From Pseudoalteromonas luteoviolacea (GTDB lineage Bacteria > Pseudomonadota > Gammaproteobacteria > Enterobacterales > Alteromonadaceae): DNA of 64,000 bases. Within the stretch, counting starts at the first letter, position 1. Every line of letters begins with the position of its first letter. The stretch spans positions 320,001 through 384,000 of the forward strand of contig NZ_JWIC01000010.1 of assembly GCF_000814765.1 (NCBI RefSeq), given 5' to 3'. Under the pieces are notes generated by a model. That model did no database searches. It was not told where the DNA came from and saw nothing but the letters and a program-made list of their open reading frames with translations. Both the position numbers and the translations under genes were made by a program. Below are positions 1 to 9,515 of this stretch, piece after piece.

Positions 1-876
1 AACTTGAGTTTGGTATGTTTTGAACTCAGGTTCTAGTGCTTCTTTGAAAGCAACCGCTTTTGCAGCGATCACGTGACATAAAGGACCACCTTGACCACCA
101 GGGAATACGGCACTGTTTAGCTTTTTATAAACATCTTCATCACCACATGCTGATACAATCAAACCACCACGAGGACCCGCCAGTGTTTTGTGCGTTGTTG
201 TTGTTACAACGTGTGCATGAGGAACAGGGTTAGGGTATACACCAGCCGCTACTAGACCTGCTACGTGAGCCATGTCCACGAGTAAGTAGGCGCCAACTTT
301 ATCTGCGATTTCACGGAACTTCGCCCAATCAACGATGCCTGAATATGCAGAGAAACCACCAATGATCATTTTTGGTTTGTGCTCTAGCGCTAAAGCTTCT
401 ACTTGCGCGTAATCAATTTCGCCTGTTTCTTCATTTAAACCATACTGGATTGCATTGTAAGTCTTACCAGAGAAGTTAACGTGAGAACCATGAGTTAAGT
501 GACCACCATGTGCCAGGCTCATACCCAGTACAGTGTCATGCGGCTGAAGTAGCGCCTGAAAAACAGCAGCATTTGCTTGTGAGCCAGCGTGCGGCTGTAC
601 GTTTGCATAATCGGCACCGAATAGTTCACATGCGCGATCAATAGCAAGCTGTTCAACCACATCTACGTGCTCACAACCGCCATAATAACGCTTGCCAGGG
701 TAACCTTCTGCGTACTTATTTGTAAGTTGTGACCCTTGAGCCTCTAAAACACGCGGGCTACAGTAGTTTTCAGATGCGATAAGCTCAATGTGCTCTTCTT
801 GACGAGTCGTTTCAGACTGGATCGCGTTAAATAATTCAGGGTCAAAATCTGCAATATTCATGTTACGTTCTAACAT
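1..876 (-). CDS. glyA: Serine hydroxymethyltransferase, 5' part (runs off the window)
   Basis: GlyA interconverts serine and glycine with tetrahydrofolate, using PLP, in the cytosol. It is the main source of one-carbon units. The visible 292 codons are the N-terminal two thirds; the gene continues beyond base 1. The N-terminus reads MLERNMNIADFDPELF, close to the E. coli start. The start at 876 is supported by a clear AGGAGA ribosome site just upstream. Motifs that fit the family include a THGSHVNFSGK-type segment and a GGHLTHGSHV-like stretch near the middle. It is transcribed away from the thr operon terminator at 1073-1109, so it is a separate unit from thrC. The identification is secure; only the C-terminal third is missing. 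Confidence 0.95.
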   Translation of the reverse strand, partial: MLERNMNIADFDPELFNAIQSETTRQEEHIELIASENYCSPRVLEAQGSQLTNKYAEGYPGKRYYGGCEHVDVVEQLAIDRACELFGADYANVQPHAGSQANAAVFQALLQPHDTVLGMSLAHGGHLTHGSHVNFSGKTYNAIQYGLNEETGEIDYAQVEALALEHKPKMIIGGFSAYSGIVDWAKFREIADKVGAYLLVDMAHVAGLVAAGVYPNPVPHAHVVTTTTHKTLAGPRGGLIVSACGDEDVYKKLNSAVFPGGQGGPLCHVIAAKAVAFKEALEPEFKTYQTQV

Positions 877-1072
877 GGTTTCTCCTAGGTGCACGTATGA
901 TTAAATTTACCGAATGCAATTGTACGCAATTTACATCCAATTGCCTACGAAATCTGCGTGGCTCTATTTAAGCAAGGATTGAATTTATTTCACAGTGTTT
1001 CTGGGATGATATTTTTTTATTTAAATATAAAAAATATTTATATGAATTGACCATATCATTTAAAATTAAAAT

Positions 1073-1109
1073 GTGCATACATTAAGCCACATTGGAAGAA
1101 TGTATGCAC
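1073..1109 (-). terminator. Rho-independent terminator of the thr operon
   Basis: A perfect 11-bp inverted repeat (GTGCATACATT / AATGTATGCAC, 1073-1083 and 1099-1109) has a 15-nt loop. On the minus strand it is followed by a T-rich run (ATTTTAATTTT). It lies 25 bp after the thrC stop. The stem is AT-rich, so efficiency is uncertain. Confidence 0.65.
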
Positions 1110-1133
1110 GAACATAATAAACGCGAAATTAAA

Positions 1134-2417
1134 CTAGCCTAATTTTTCAAATAGGCGCTGTTTTAGTCCGTCATAGTCTGCTTGAATAAATTCAGCTAGG
1201 CATGGCTTATTCAATGCATCTGAAAGTACCTGAGGCATGTCAAGTTGTTGTTCTAAAACACCTTCAACTGACTCTTTGAATTTAGCCGGATGCGCTGTTG
1301 CTAAAAAGATCCCAGTTTCATGCTCAGATTTATTGATTTGCAAACCTTCATAAGCAATTGCGGTATGCGGCTCTGCCACGTAACCTAGCTTGTTGACTTG
1401 TTTCATCACTTCTTGAGTACGAGATTCAGACACAGAACATGAATAAAAATCATCTTTACTAAATATTCCACTATTCAACATGCTTTCAACACGAGGCCAG
1501 TTATTAGGTTTACTCACATCCATCGCATTAGATAGAGACTCTAAAGTTGCGTTTGGAGACCAATCCCCTGTCGCCATATAACGAGGCACCGTATCATTCT
1601 GATTGGTCGTGGCGCTGAGTTTTCGAATCGGCAAACCAATTGCAGCTGCTATCATCGCAGCACAGACATTGCCAAAATTGCCACTGGGTACGGATACATG
1701 TACTTGCTCACGTTGAGACTGAGATAATTGTGCAATTGCTTCGAAGTAATAGCACACTTGAGCCAGTAAACGACTGATGTTGATTGAATTAGCCGAGTTT
1801 AAACCCAGCTTAGACTTAACTTCATCATCTAAAAAAGCGTGCTTTACAAGGGCTTGACAGTCATCAAAGCTGCCTTCTACAGCATAGCAATGAATATTGT
1901 TACCAAGCGTTGTGAATAACTTCTGTTGAGCCAATGAAATTTTGCCCTTGGGATACAAAATAACAACATCTACGTTTTCTTTGCCATAAAAGGCATGCGC
2001 CACAGCGGCACCAGTATCTCCACTGGTCGCTGTTAAAATCGTAACTCGCTCGCCTTGATTAAATAAACCGATGCACTCAGACATAAACCGACCGCCAAAG
2101 TCTTTAAAGGCAAGAGTCGGACCATGAAATAACTCTAAACAATAGGTATTTTGTTCAACTTCAACGATGGGGGCTGGAAAATCAAACGCGCGATTTACCA
2201 TGTCATCCAGCGTATCACTTGGTAGCTCATCACCGATTAGATGCTGTAAAATTTTACTACTGCGGGCTTTAAATGGCATTGCTAGCAACGCATCAACATC
2301 TTTAATGGCCGCTAAATTTTCAGGAAAAAAAACACCTTGATTGCGCCCTAGGCCAATTTTCACCGCTTCTGAAAATGAAACCTGCTGCTCAGGCTCCATA
2401 AGATTAACTAAATTCAT
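1134..2417 (-). CDS. thrC: Threonine synthase
   Basis: PLP enzyme that converts O-phosphohomoserine to threonine, the last step of threonine synthesis. The 427 residues match the usual length of about 428. The N-terminal domain is followed by the PLP-binding segment HGPTLAFKDFGG, with the Schiff-base lysine at about K105. The TATSGDTGAA loop, about 30 residues later, binds the phosphate. It is the third and last gene of the thr operon, 10 bp after thrB, and ends before a hairpin terminator. It is probably controlled by the attenuator upstream of thrA. Confidence 0.96.
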   Translation of the reverse strand: MNLVNLMEPEQQVSFSEAVKIGLGRNQGVFFPENLAAIKDVDALLAMPFKARSSKILQHLIGDELPSDTLDDMVNRAFDFPAPIVEVEQNTYCLELFHGPTLAFKDFGGRFMSECIGLFNQGERVTILTATSGDTGAAVAHAFYGKENVDVVILYPKGKISLAQQKLFTTLGNNIHCYAVEGSFDDCQALVKHAFLDDEVKSKLGLNSANSINISRLLAQVCYYFEAIAQLSQSQREQVHVSVPSGNFGNVCAAMIAAAIGLPIRKLSATTNQNDTVPRYMATGDWSPNATLESLSNAMDVSKPNNWPRVESMLNSGIFSKDDFYSCSVSESRTQEVMKQVNKLGYVAEPHTAIAYEGLQINKSEHETGIFLATAHPAKFKESVEGVLEQQLDMPQVLSDALNKPCLAEFIQADYDGLKQRLFEKLG

Positions 2418-2427
2418 TTTTAATTCC

Positions 2428-3357
2428 TTAAACCAATTCTCTGGTACCCATGCTGTCTAATTGACAGATGTGACTAAAACCTTGCTCGTTCAGATAGTGT
2501 GATTGCAGCCAATTTTGACACTGTTGAGCAATCTCTAATGAATCGCATAACGCAAAAAGCGTCGGCCCTGCCCCAGATATACTGACCACGCGGGCCCCCA
2601 ATTCTGGTAAACTCAGATTTGCCTCTTTGAAGCCTTCAATGAGCGGCGAACGACTTGGTTCTGCCACATTGTCTTGCATCAATGCAACCGCCTCATCAAA
2701 TCGATTTAATTGCAACAAAGTACAAAATGAGGACATTCTCTGGGCAAACTCAACACTATCACTTAATGGGAGCGTCGCAGGTAAAACCGCCCTCGCCTTG
2801 GCTGTATTTAATGTAAATCCAGGATATGCCACCACAATATACCAGCTCGGGTCGACGGGTAATGCCAGTGCTCTGTCTGGTACTAATTCCGCTGTGAGCT
2901 GTAACCCTCCTAAATAACATGGCGTTATATTGTCATAATGACGCGCACCGCTCACTTTCGCTTCAAAGTCCGCCATCAGTTCAATCATTTGTGACTGAGA
3001 CAATGCAGTGCTAGCAAAGGCGTTAAGCGCAGCAAAAGTCGCCACAACAGAACATGCACTGGACCCGAGTCCTGAGCCAACTGGCAGTTTTTTCTCTAAT
3101 TTCAAAAAAACACTAGGCATATCAGGCTTAACATGCGCTCGAAAATGCGTTAAGCATTGAAACGCTAAGTTTTCTTGTGGATCTGCCGGGAGCTTGTGCG
3201 CGTATTCGCCAATGCACTCAAAACCGTCTGTATCGGCTTCTTGAATATGAACAACATCTCCTAATAATTGGCCATCAATCGGCGTGATTGCCGCGCCAAG
3301 CGAGTCAAAACCAACACAGAAATTACCAATAGATGCAGGAGCATAAAATTTTCTCAT
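2428..3357 (-). CDS. thrB: Homoserine kinase
   Basis: GHMP-family kinase that phosphorylates homoserine with ATP to give O-phosphohomoserine. The 309 residues match E. coli ThrB (310). The GHMP ATP-binding loop PVGSGLGSSAC is at residues 92-102, and the C-terminal GHMP motif SISGAGPTLFAL is near residue 258. It sits 9 bp after thrA and 10 bp before thrC, so it is co-transcribed. Open frames on the opposite strand inside it are shadows. Confidence 0.96.
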   Translation of the reverse strand: MRKFYAPASIGNFCVGFDSLGAAITPIDGQLLGDVVHIQEADTDGFECIGEYAHKLPADPQENLAFQCLTHFRAHVKPDMPSVFLKLEKKLPVGSGLGSSACSVVATFAALNAFASTALSQSQMIELMADFEAKVSGARHYDNITPCYLGGLQLTAELVPDRALALPVDPSWYIVVAYPGFTLNTAKARAVLPATLPLSDSVEFAQRMSSFCTLLQLNRFDEAVALMQDNVAEPSRSPLIEGFKEANLSLPELGARVVSISGAGPTLFALCDSLEIAQQCQNWLQSHYLNEQGFSHICQLDSMGTRELV

Positions 3358-3366
3358 AGTGCCCCC

Positions 3367-5784
3367 CTAACGAGACAGTGTTTTCAAAATATCAGCAAAT
3401 ACACCTGCCGCTGTCACCTCAGCACCCGCACCGTAACCACGGATAACAAAAGGTTTCGGCTGATAATATTGACTCAAAATTGCCAAGGCATTTTCTCCAT
3501 CGCGAATATCATATAGCGCATGGTCAACATCGACCGCTTCAATACCCACACGGCATACTCCATCTTTAATGCTGCCGACGTAACGTAATTTCTTACCTTC
3601 ACTCGCCGCGCTTTGCACTCGATCGGCAAAGGCTGCATCTAATTCAGGCAATTGCGCCATAAAATCTTCGACAGAAGTACCTGCTGCAAACTGCTCAGGT
3701 ACCACAGGTTCAACTTGAATATCGCTCAACTCCAGCTCCAATCCTGCCTCACGAGCAATGATCAGCAGCTTCCTAGCAACATCGGTACCAGATAAATCAT
3801 CTCTTGGGTCAGGCTCAGTAAAACCATTTTGTTTCGCTTGAGTTGTGGCCTCTGAAAGACTTAAGCCATCCTCTATCGCGCCAAACATGTACGATAAAGA
3901 GCCAGACAAAATGCCACTGAAAGACAATAACTCATCTCCAGCCCCGAATAACAACTGCAAATTATCTAAAACAGGTAAACCCGCCCCCACGTTTGTTTCA
4001 TATAAGAATTTACGTCCTGATGACTGAGCTGCCTGCTGTAATGCTCGATAGTAGGCCATATCGCCGGTGTTCGCTTTTTTATTCGCAGCGACCACATGAA
4101 AACCCGCCTTCAGAAAATCTGCATATTGATCCGCCAATTGCTCCGATGAGCTGCAATCAACAATGACCGGGTTGATTAGATGATTACGTTTTACAAACTG
4201 TTCAAGTTGATTAAGAGAAAATGCCGAGTTTGATTGCGAAAGCGCACTTTCCCATTGGTCAAATACCACTCCTTCTCTACTTAGAACACACTGCCTCGAG
4301 TTAGCAACGCCATATAAATTAAGCTTTATATTGCGGTTTGCTAGCCACGTCTGCTGTTTTTCTAACTGTTTAATCAACTCTTTGCCTACCAAGCCACAGC
4401 CCAGTAAGAAGACATCGATTGATGGCACATGAGTGAAAAAGTTCTCATGGCATACCTTCATCGCATCTTTACATAGATCGCCAGATATCACCGCAGAAAT
4501 TGCACTCTCTGTTGAGTCTTGTGCGATTGCAACAACATTGACCTGCGCCTGCGCCAGTGACGCGAAAAATTTAGCGGCAAGGCCTTTATGCGACTTCATG
4601 TTGTCACCCACCAAAGTCACAATGGCGAGTTCTTTTCTCACTTCTACTGGCTCAATCAACCCAGCTTGCGTTTCTAATTCGAAAGCAGCTTCTAAAGCGT
4701 TCAACGCGAGTGACAAGTCCTGTTCATAGACACAAAAGCTAATACTAAATTCACAGGAAGACTGAGTAATCAGGACAATTGAGACATTATCATTGGCCAG
4801 CGCCCCAAATACCCTTGCTGCCATACCTACTTTCCCCTTCATGCCAGGGCCTGAAACGGTCAACATAGCAAGGTCGTCTAAACTAGATAAAGCTTTGACA
4901 GGGGCGTCACCTGTTCCGTTAGAAGAAATCAATGAGCCGGGTACGTCTGGATCATGAGTATTTTTAATTTCACACGGCACATTTGCTTTTGCACACGGCA
5001 AAATAGTTTTTGGGTGGAGCACTTTTGCACCAAAATAAGCGAGCTCCATCGCTTCTTTATACGAAAGGCGGTCAACTTTTGTTGCTTTTTTAATTAGCCT
5101 TGGGTCCGCACTATAAACACCATCAACGTCTGTCCATATTTGGCAAATATCTGCATTCAGACTTGCAGCTATGACTGCTGCAGAATAATCAGAGCCATTG
5201 CGACCTAGTGTCGTTAATTCATTTAATGCATTGCTACCAGTAAAGCCAGCCATGATATAAATACCGGCTTCTGCAATATCTACTTGTTTGTTTACAGCGT
5301 CTCGCGTGCTCTCCAGATCAACTTCAGAGTCTAAATACTCGGCACGCGTTTTAATACACTCTGTTGCTTCTAATGCTGTCGCGCCACACGCTTTTAACAT
5401 AGTGACCATTAAAGATACGCTGATCCTTTCACCAAAGCTGATGGCGAACGCATTCACCGACGCAGGACATTGTTTCAACAGCTTCACGCCTTCTAATTTA
5501 TCGCGAAGTAAATTTAACGACGGCCAATTAATTACTTCACCATATTGCGCTTCAACCTCATGCCTAAGCGCGACACTGCGAGATGCAAAAGCATCCCATT
5601 GCTGGCTAAAGTCTTCACCTTTTTGTGCGTGCTCGACCAATGATACCAAGTTGTCCGTCATGCCACCCGGCGCAGATAACACCACCACGGCTTTCTCACT
5701 GCCATAATTGAGAATGAGAGACCGAACTCGCTCCAAACATGCCATATCAGCAAGTGATGAGCCTCCAAACTTTAATACTCGCAT
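3367..5784 (-). CDS. thrA: Bifunctional aspartokinase I / homoserine dehydrogenase I
   Basis: Catalyses the first and third steps of the aspartate pathway to threonine: phosphorylation of aspartate, and NAD(P)H-dependent reduction of aspartate semialdehyde to homoserine. At 805 residues it is a little shorter than E. coli ThrA (820). The aspartokinase starts with KFGGSSLAD at residue 5. Two ACT-like regulatory segments fill about 300-450. The dehydrogenase begins with the nucleotide-binding loop LLGCGLVGKEL near 455. The GHMP kinase thrB follows after 9 bp. An attenuator and leader peptide lie just upstream, so threonine and isoleucine supply should set its expression. Threonine feedback is known for the family and inferred here. 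Confidence 0.96.
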   Translation of the reverse strand: MRVLKFGGSSLADMACLERVRSLILNYGSEKAVVVLSAPGGMTDNLVSLVEHAQKGEDFSQQWDAFASRSVALRHEVEAQYGEVINWPSLNLLRDKLEGVKLLKQCPASVNAFAISFGERISVSLMVTMLKACGATALEATECIKTRAEYLDSEVDLESTRDAVNKQVDIAEAGIYIMAGFTGSNALNELTTLGRNGSDYSAAVIAASLNADICQIWTDVDGVYSADPRLIKKATKVDRLSYKEAMELAYFGAKVLHPKTILPCAKANVPCEIKNTHDPDVPGSLISSNGTGDAPVKALSSLDDLAMLTVSGPGMKGKVGMAARVFGALANDNVSIVLITQSSCEFSISFCVYEQDLSLALNALEAAFELETQAGLIEPVEVRKELAIVTLVGDNMKSHKGLAAKFFASLAQAQVNVVAIAQDSTESAISAVISGDLCKDAMKVCHENFFTHVPSIDVFLLGCGLVGKELIKQLEKQQTWLANRNIKLNLYGVANSRQCVLSREGVVFDQWESALSQSNSAFSLNQLEQFVKRNHLINPVIVDCSSSEQLADQYADFLKAGFHVVAANKKANTGDMAYYRALQQAAQSSGRKFLYETNVGAGLPVLDNLQLLFGAGDELLSFSGILSGSLSYMFGAIEDGLSLSEATTQAKQNGFTEPDPRDDLSGTDVARKLLIIAREAGLELELSDIQVEPVVPEQFAAGTSVEDFMAQLPELDAAFADRVQSAASEGKKLRYVGSIKDGVCRVGIEAVDVDHALYDIRDGENALAILSQYYQPKPFVIRGYGAGAEVTAAGVFADILKTLSR

Positions 5785-5810
5785 AATTACTTTTCCTCAT
5801 TCCAAAACCA

Positions 5811-5847
5811 AAAAAGGCCTGTGCTCTCAGTGAGCACAGGCCTTTTT
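5811..5847 (-). terminator. Attenuator terminator of the thr operon
   Basis: A near-perfect 16-bp inverted repeat (AAAAAGGCCTGTGCTC / GAGCACAGGCCTTTTT) with a 5-nt loop ends in a T run on the minus strand. It lies between the thrL stop and the thrA start, exactly where an attenuator is expected. Ribosome stalling at the Thr/Ile codons of thrL would favour an anti-terminator form; this mechanism is known from E. coli and inferred here. Confidence 0.92.
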
Positions 5848-5869
5848 AAATATGCACGGACCTATGCCA

Positions 5870-5929
5870 CTATCCAGTAAGGATGGTGGTCGTAATAATA
5901 ATTGTCGCGTTACATGTAATTGGGTTCAT
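5870..5929 (-). CDS. thrL: thr operon leader peptide
   Basis: A 19-residue open frame, ATG at 5929 and TAG at 5870-5872, encoding MNPITCNATIIITTTILTG. Six of 19 residues are threonine and five are isoleucine, with an uninterrupted III-TTT-I run. It stands 23 nt before the attenuator hairpin and about 85 nt before thrA. This is the classic arrangement of a threonine/isoleucine attenuator. The residues outside the regulatory run differ from E. coli thrL, as usual for leaders. A TTGACA hexamer at 6006-6011 (minus strand) could be the operon -35 box, but I could not find a convincing -10 at the right distance. Confidence 0.92.
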   Translation of the reverse strand: MNPITCNATIIITTTILTG

Positions 5930-6075
5930 GGTTTATACGTTAACCTAAATAAAATTTGCTTATAAATTGTCTTCGTGAATTAGATTGCCCGATTTACAGT
6001 CAACCTGTCAAGACGATAAATGAAAATTAAATATGCAAAATGTTCAAGATACGTACAGGAAAGTGCAAAGCTTAT

Positions 6076-6441
6076 CTAACGGATACCGTATTCACTGAGT
6101 AGAGAGAGTAATTGCTCAGGCTTGACTGGTTTTTCGAGAAACTTCAACGCTCCCAGCTGCGAAACCCTTAGCTTCATTTGATCTTGAATATCCGCCGAAA
6201 TAACCACTACATAGGTTTCAATTTTTTTTGATTTAATCGCTTCAAGTACACCGATACCGTCCAGAATGGGCATGGTAAGGTCCAAACACAGTAAATCAAC
6301 TTGCGAATTTTGCAATATTTCAACAGCTTCTTGGCCGTTTTTAGCCTGACTGATCTCAACATCTAGGTTGGAGCTCAAGCAACGCACAACTTGTTTACGT
6401 GCAACAGTAGAATCGTCACACACTAACACGGAATAGCTCAT
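6076..6441 (-). CDS. Single-domain response regulator (CheY-like)
   Basis: A 121-residue stand-alone receiver domain without output domain. The acidic pair is D9-D10, the phospho-acceptor is D54 (in LCLDLTMP) and the conserved lysine is K104 (in EKPVKP), so all phosphotransfer residues are present. It is transcribed divergently from a histidine kinase starting at 6651, with a 209-bp shared regulatory region, which suggests that the kinase is its partner. The output is unknown: it may bind another protein, as CheY does, or relay phosphate. It is not clearly the flagellar CheY, because no chemotaxis operon is nearby. Confidence 0.85.
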   Translation of the reverse strand: MSYSVLVCDDSTVARKQVVRCLSSNLDVEISQAKNGQEAVEILQNSQVDLLCLDLTMPILDGIGVLEAIKSKKIETYVVVISADIQDQMKLRVSQLGALKFLEKPVKPEQLLSLLSEYGIR

Positions 6442-6650
6442 AAGAAGGTAAATCTTTATTGTTCTAGTAACAAATAAACGTTATTGTTGTCCTAATCTTA
6501 TAACACAATAATCAACATCCAGTAAGTTTTTTATATTCGCTTATATGTTGTAAAGATAGCAAGATAAACATTTATTTTTAGCCATTTATTGGCTAACTTT
6601 AAGTTTAATACGCGTGCTATAACATGGTTGTCAGGAGCTAAGAACACTCC

Positions 6651-8411
6651 ATGCTACAGAAAAGTCTGTCGAAAAAACTACTTACAAACGTTCTGTCAGT
6701 TTACTTTTTACTTACGTTCGTCGTCACTTGTGGACAAGTTGTCGCTGAGTATGTCAATACTAAAGACTATATCCGTAACGAACTGACTATGCTACAAAAA
6801 ACATTTAGCCGAAGCCTGACTCGTGCAATTTGGGAGTTAAACACCAAACAGACAGTCACAACGGCGGAAGGTTTACTTGCGATCCCCATGATAGAGGGGA
6901 TAATTGTACGAGACGACAGCGGTGAAATCATCTCCCAACTTGGTCGTTCCCTCAACATTCATGAATTATATAGCCAACAGCTCGTGCAAGAAGAAGCCTT
7001 AATTGAAGATACACCATCGGGGCTATTTGGTTACACTTTTCCTTTGATTTTCGAGTTTTCAGGTCGTGCCACCCAAGTGGGTGATGTCACGCTGTTTTCA
7101 AGCCGAGAGGTGGTTTTTAGCCGGATCATGATCTCTATCTACTTTTTGATAGGGAATGCGATGGTCAAAACGACATTCTTGATTATCTTATTTTTACTCG
7201 CTTTTAGAAAGCTCCTGACTGAGCCCTTAACTGATTTGACCGAACAAATTGAAGATTTCGAAGTAGACAACGTTGATGGCCATAAGATAGATATTGATAC
7301 GACCGAACGCAACGAGCTCAAAGTAATGGAAGAAGCGTTCAACAAATTAATCGATAAAGTAGCAGAATATCGAAAGCAGTTAGATCAGACTCAAAAAGAA
7401 CTCATTATTAGTAATGAGAAGCTAGATCAGCACAATATTCAACTCGAGCAAGAAGTCGCAAGAAAAACCTCCAATCTCAGCCAAGCTATGATGGATCTGC
7501 AACAACAAAAATATGAACTTGAGAAGCAAAAACTCACGTTAACAGAAGAAATCGACCTGAGGCGTCAAACAGAAGAAGAGTTATTAACTAAGCAAAATGA
7601 GTTAGAGAAGTATGTTGAAGAACTAAACATGGCACAAGAACGCTTGGTTGGCTCTGAAAAAATGGCCGCGTTAGGTGGCCTAGTAGCAGGTATAACACAT
7701 GATATTAATACCCCTGTTGGAATAGGTGTGACTGCCACATCTTTTTTGCAAGAACGCTTAGACCAATTAGAAGCCGCTTACAAAGAAAAAACGCTATCAC
7801 CAAAAGCGTTAGAAGAGTTTATGCATGAAGCGAAGCAAAGTGCAAGCTTGCTCACCAACAACTTGGCACGCGCTTCTGAGCTGGTGGCCAGTTTCAAACA
7901 AATTGCCGTAGACCAAGCAAGTGAAGCTGTTCGGACCATTAATTTTCAGCAATATTTAGAGGAAGTACTGCGTTCATTGCATCCCAAACTGAAAAAAACA
8001 GCACACGAGGTTAACATAGACTGCCCTGCTGATCTTACCCTCAACTTACCAGCGGGTGCCATCAGCCAAATATTTACCAACCTCATCATGAACTCGTTGA
8101 TCCATGGATTTGAAGGCGTCAATAAAGGCACCATAGATATTCAGATCACAGATGACAACGACGATGTGAAAATCGTGTACAAAGACAATGGTAAAGGCGT
8201 ATCAGCTGCGCAGCTAGAAAAACTGTTTGACCCGTTCTTCACCACCAAACGAGATCAAGGCGGTAGCGGTTTAGGAACGCACATAACATTCAATCTTGTG
8301 AAGCAAACCCTCAATGGCGATATTGAAGTCAGTTCCGAAGAAGGCCAAGGGCTTACTTACCACATTCGTTTTCCAAAAGAAATGAAAGCGCAACAGGCTA
8401 TGTTTAGCTAA
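6651..8411 (+). CDS. Membrane sensor histidine kinase
   Basis: A 586-residue kinase. A first membrane helix lies at about 10-33 and an extracytoplasmic sensor region at about 35-155. A second helix lies at about 157-186, followed by a HAMP-like linker. Residues 235-335 are a long coiled coil. The H-box is ITHDINTPVG with the phospho-histidine at H350. The ATP-binding domain has an N box (TNLIMNSLIHGF), G1 (DNGKGV) and G2 (GSGLGTHI). The D-I-N-T-P form of the H-box differs from the common HE(I/L)xxP. AGGAG at 6633 supports the ATG at 6651. The divergent receiver gene at 6441 is the likely partner. The signal sensed is unknown. Confidence 0.9.
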   Translation: MLQKSLSKKLLTNVLSVYFLLTFVVTCGQVVAEYVNTKDYIRNELTMLQKTFSRSLTRAIWELNTKQTVTTAEGLLAIPMIEGIIVRDDSGEIISQLGRSLNIHELYSQQLVQEEALIEDTPSGLFGYTFPLIFEFSGRATQVGDVTLFSSREVVFSRIMISIYFLIGNAMVKTTFLIILFLLAFRKLLTEPLTDLTEQIEDFEVDNVDGHKIDIDTTERNELKVMEEAFNKLIDKVAEYRKQLDQTQKELIISNEKLDQHNIQLEQEVARKTSNLSQAMMDLQQQKYELEKQKLTLTEEIDLRRQTEEELLTKQNELEKYVEELNMAQERLVGSEKMAALGGLVAGITHDINTPVGIGVTATSFLQERLDQLEAAYKEKTLSPKALEEFMHEAKQSASLLTNNLARASELVASFKQIAVDQASEAVRTINFQQYLEEVLRSLHPKLKKTAHEVNIDCPADLTLNLPAGAISQIFTNLIMNSLIHGFEGVNKGTIDIQITDDNDDVKIVYKDNGKGVSAAQLEKLFDPFFTTKRDQGGSGLGTHITFNLVKQTLNGDIEVSSEEGQGLTYHIRFPKEMKAQQAMFS

Positions 8412-8426
8412 CCGCATTCTCTTGGA

Positions 8427-8450
8427 GGGGAATAAGCCGCTTTATTCCCC
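8427..8450 (+). terminator. Hairpin after the histidine kinase
   Basis: A perfect 9-bp inverted repeat (GGGGAATAA / TTATTCCCC) with a 6-nt loop lies 15 bp after the kinase stop. There is no T run directly after it, so a terminator role is only likely. Confidence 0.45.
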
Positions 8451-8558
8451 CCAATAACCAGTCGCTTTTTAAAATAACCAGCTAGATAATTTTCGTTTTG
8501 CCCAGCCCAATAGGTTTGCTATGATGCAAGTCGATTTTTAACTTGGATATTTGAATAT

Positions 8559-9467
8559 ATGTGGTTCAGCAACCTGATCTGTTACCGTTTTAAACAAGAT
8601 GTTTCGTACACACAAGAAGACTTTGAAAAAGCACTAGAGCAAGACATATTTCGCGCTTGTGGTAGCCAAGATATGAGCACCTTTGGTTGGGTAAACGCAT
8701 TAGGGAAACACGGTCAAACCCTGTCTCACTTTTCACAAAGTAGCATTCTTTTGTGTGCTAAACGCGAAGAAAAAGTACTACCAGCAGCTGTTATCAATGA
8801 CATGGTTGCAGAAAAAGTAGAGCAAATCGAGCGCGAAGAAAACCGCCCAGTTAAGAAAAAAGAAAAAGACGAGCTCAAAGAAAATATCTTAGCAACATTG
8901 CTCCCTCAAGCATTTAAAAAGTCCAGCTTACAATTTGCTTTTATCGACCAAGAAAGTGGTTGGGTGATCGTAAATAGCGCAAGCTTTAACAAAGCGGAAG
9001 AAATGATGGCTTTACTGCGCAAATCTTTGGGTACCTTGCCTATCGTGCCAGCATTTGCAAACTATGACTTAGATGTATTTTTAACTGATTGGTTAACTAA
9101 ATTTGAGGCACCTGAGGGGTTTGCCATTGGCAATGATGCAGAGCTGCAAGATGCTGCCGATGAAGGCGCACAAGTTAAGCTAAAACAACATGACCTTGCT
9201 AGCGATGAAATTAAGCTTCACTTAGAAAATGGCAAGCGTGTTACAAAACTGGCGCTTGACTGGAAAGAACGCGTTCAGTTTTTATTGCAAAATGACGGGT
9301 CAATCAAGCGCGTCAGCTACAATGATGCACTAAAAGAGCAAAATGCTGACATTCCAAAGGAAGATTTGGCAATCAAACTAGATGCTGACTTTATCCTAGT
9401 TTCTGAAGAGGTCAAAGAGCTACTAGAAGATCTTACCAGAGAACTTGGTGACAAAGACGACCTATAA
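8559..9467 (+). CDS. rdgC: Recombination-associated protein RdgC
   Basis: RdgC is a nucleoid-associated protein that forms a ring around duplex DNA and limits RecA activity. The 302 residues match the family length (303 in E. coli). The N-terminus (MWFSNLICYRF) and the TFGWVNALG segment near residue 41 are characteristic. The central region is rich in charged residues and contains the KLALDWKERVQFLL segment typical of the C-terminal half. The ATG at 8559 is the natural start. It converges on the HDOD gene, with a shared terminator between them. It is a single-gene unit as far as I can see. Confidence 0.95.
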   Translation: MWFSNLICYRFKQDVSYTQEDFEKALEQDIFRACGSQDMSTFGWVNALGKHGQTLSHFSQSSILLCAKREEKVLPAAVINDMVAEKVEQIEREENRPVKKKEKDELKENILATLLPQAFKKSSLQFAFIDQESGWVIVNSASFNKAEEMMALLRKSLGTLPIVPAFANYDLDVFLTDWLTKFEAPEGFAIGNDAELQDAADEGAQVKLKQHDLASDEIKLHLENGKRVTKLALDWKERVQFLLQNDGSIKRVSYNDALKEQNADIPKEDLAIKLDADFILVSEEVKELLEDLTRELGDKDDL

Positions 9468-9471
9468 AAAG

Positions 9472-9501
9472 AAAAAGGGCCTTATTCAATTGGCCCTTTT
9501 T
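9472..9501. terminator. Bidirectional terminator between rdgC and the HDOD gene
   Basis: A perfect 10-bp repeat (AAAAAGGGCC / GGCCCTTTTT) with a 10-nt loop has a T run on both strands. It lies between two convergent genes and can serve both. Confidence 0.9.
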
Positions 9502-9515
9502 ACTCCTATTTTCTA

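Noticed and set aside
2627..5707. Antisense open frames within thrB and thrA, and similar ones in alaS and the M17 gene
   Set aside because: They are shadows of conserved coding frames with no ribosome sites or recognisable products.
5948..6011. Complete sigma-70 promoter for the thr operon from TTGACA at 6006
   Set aside because: The -35 is perfect but no acceptable -10 lies 15-19 bp away, so it is not listed as a promoter.
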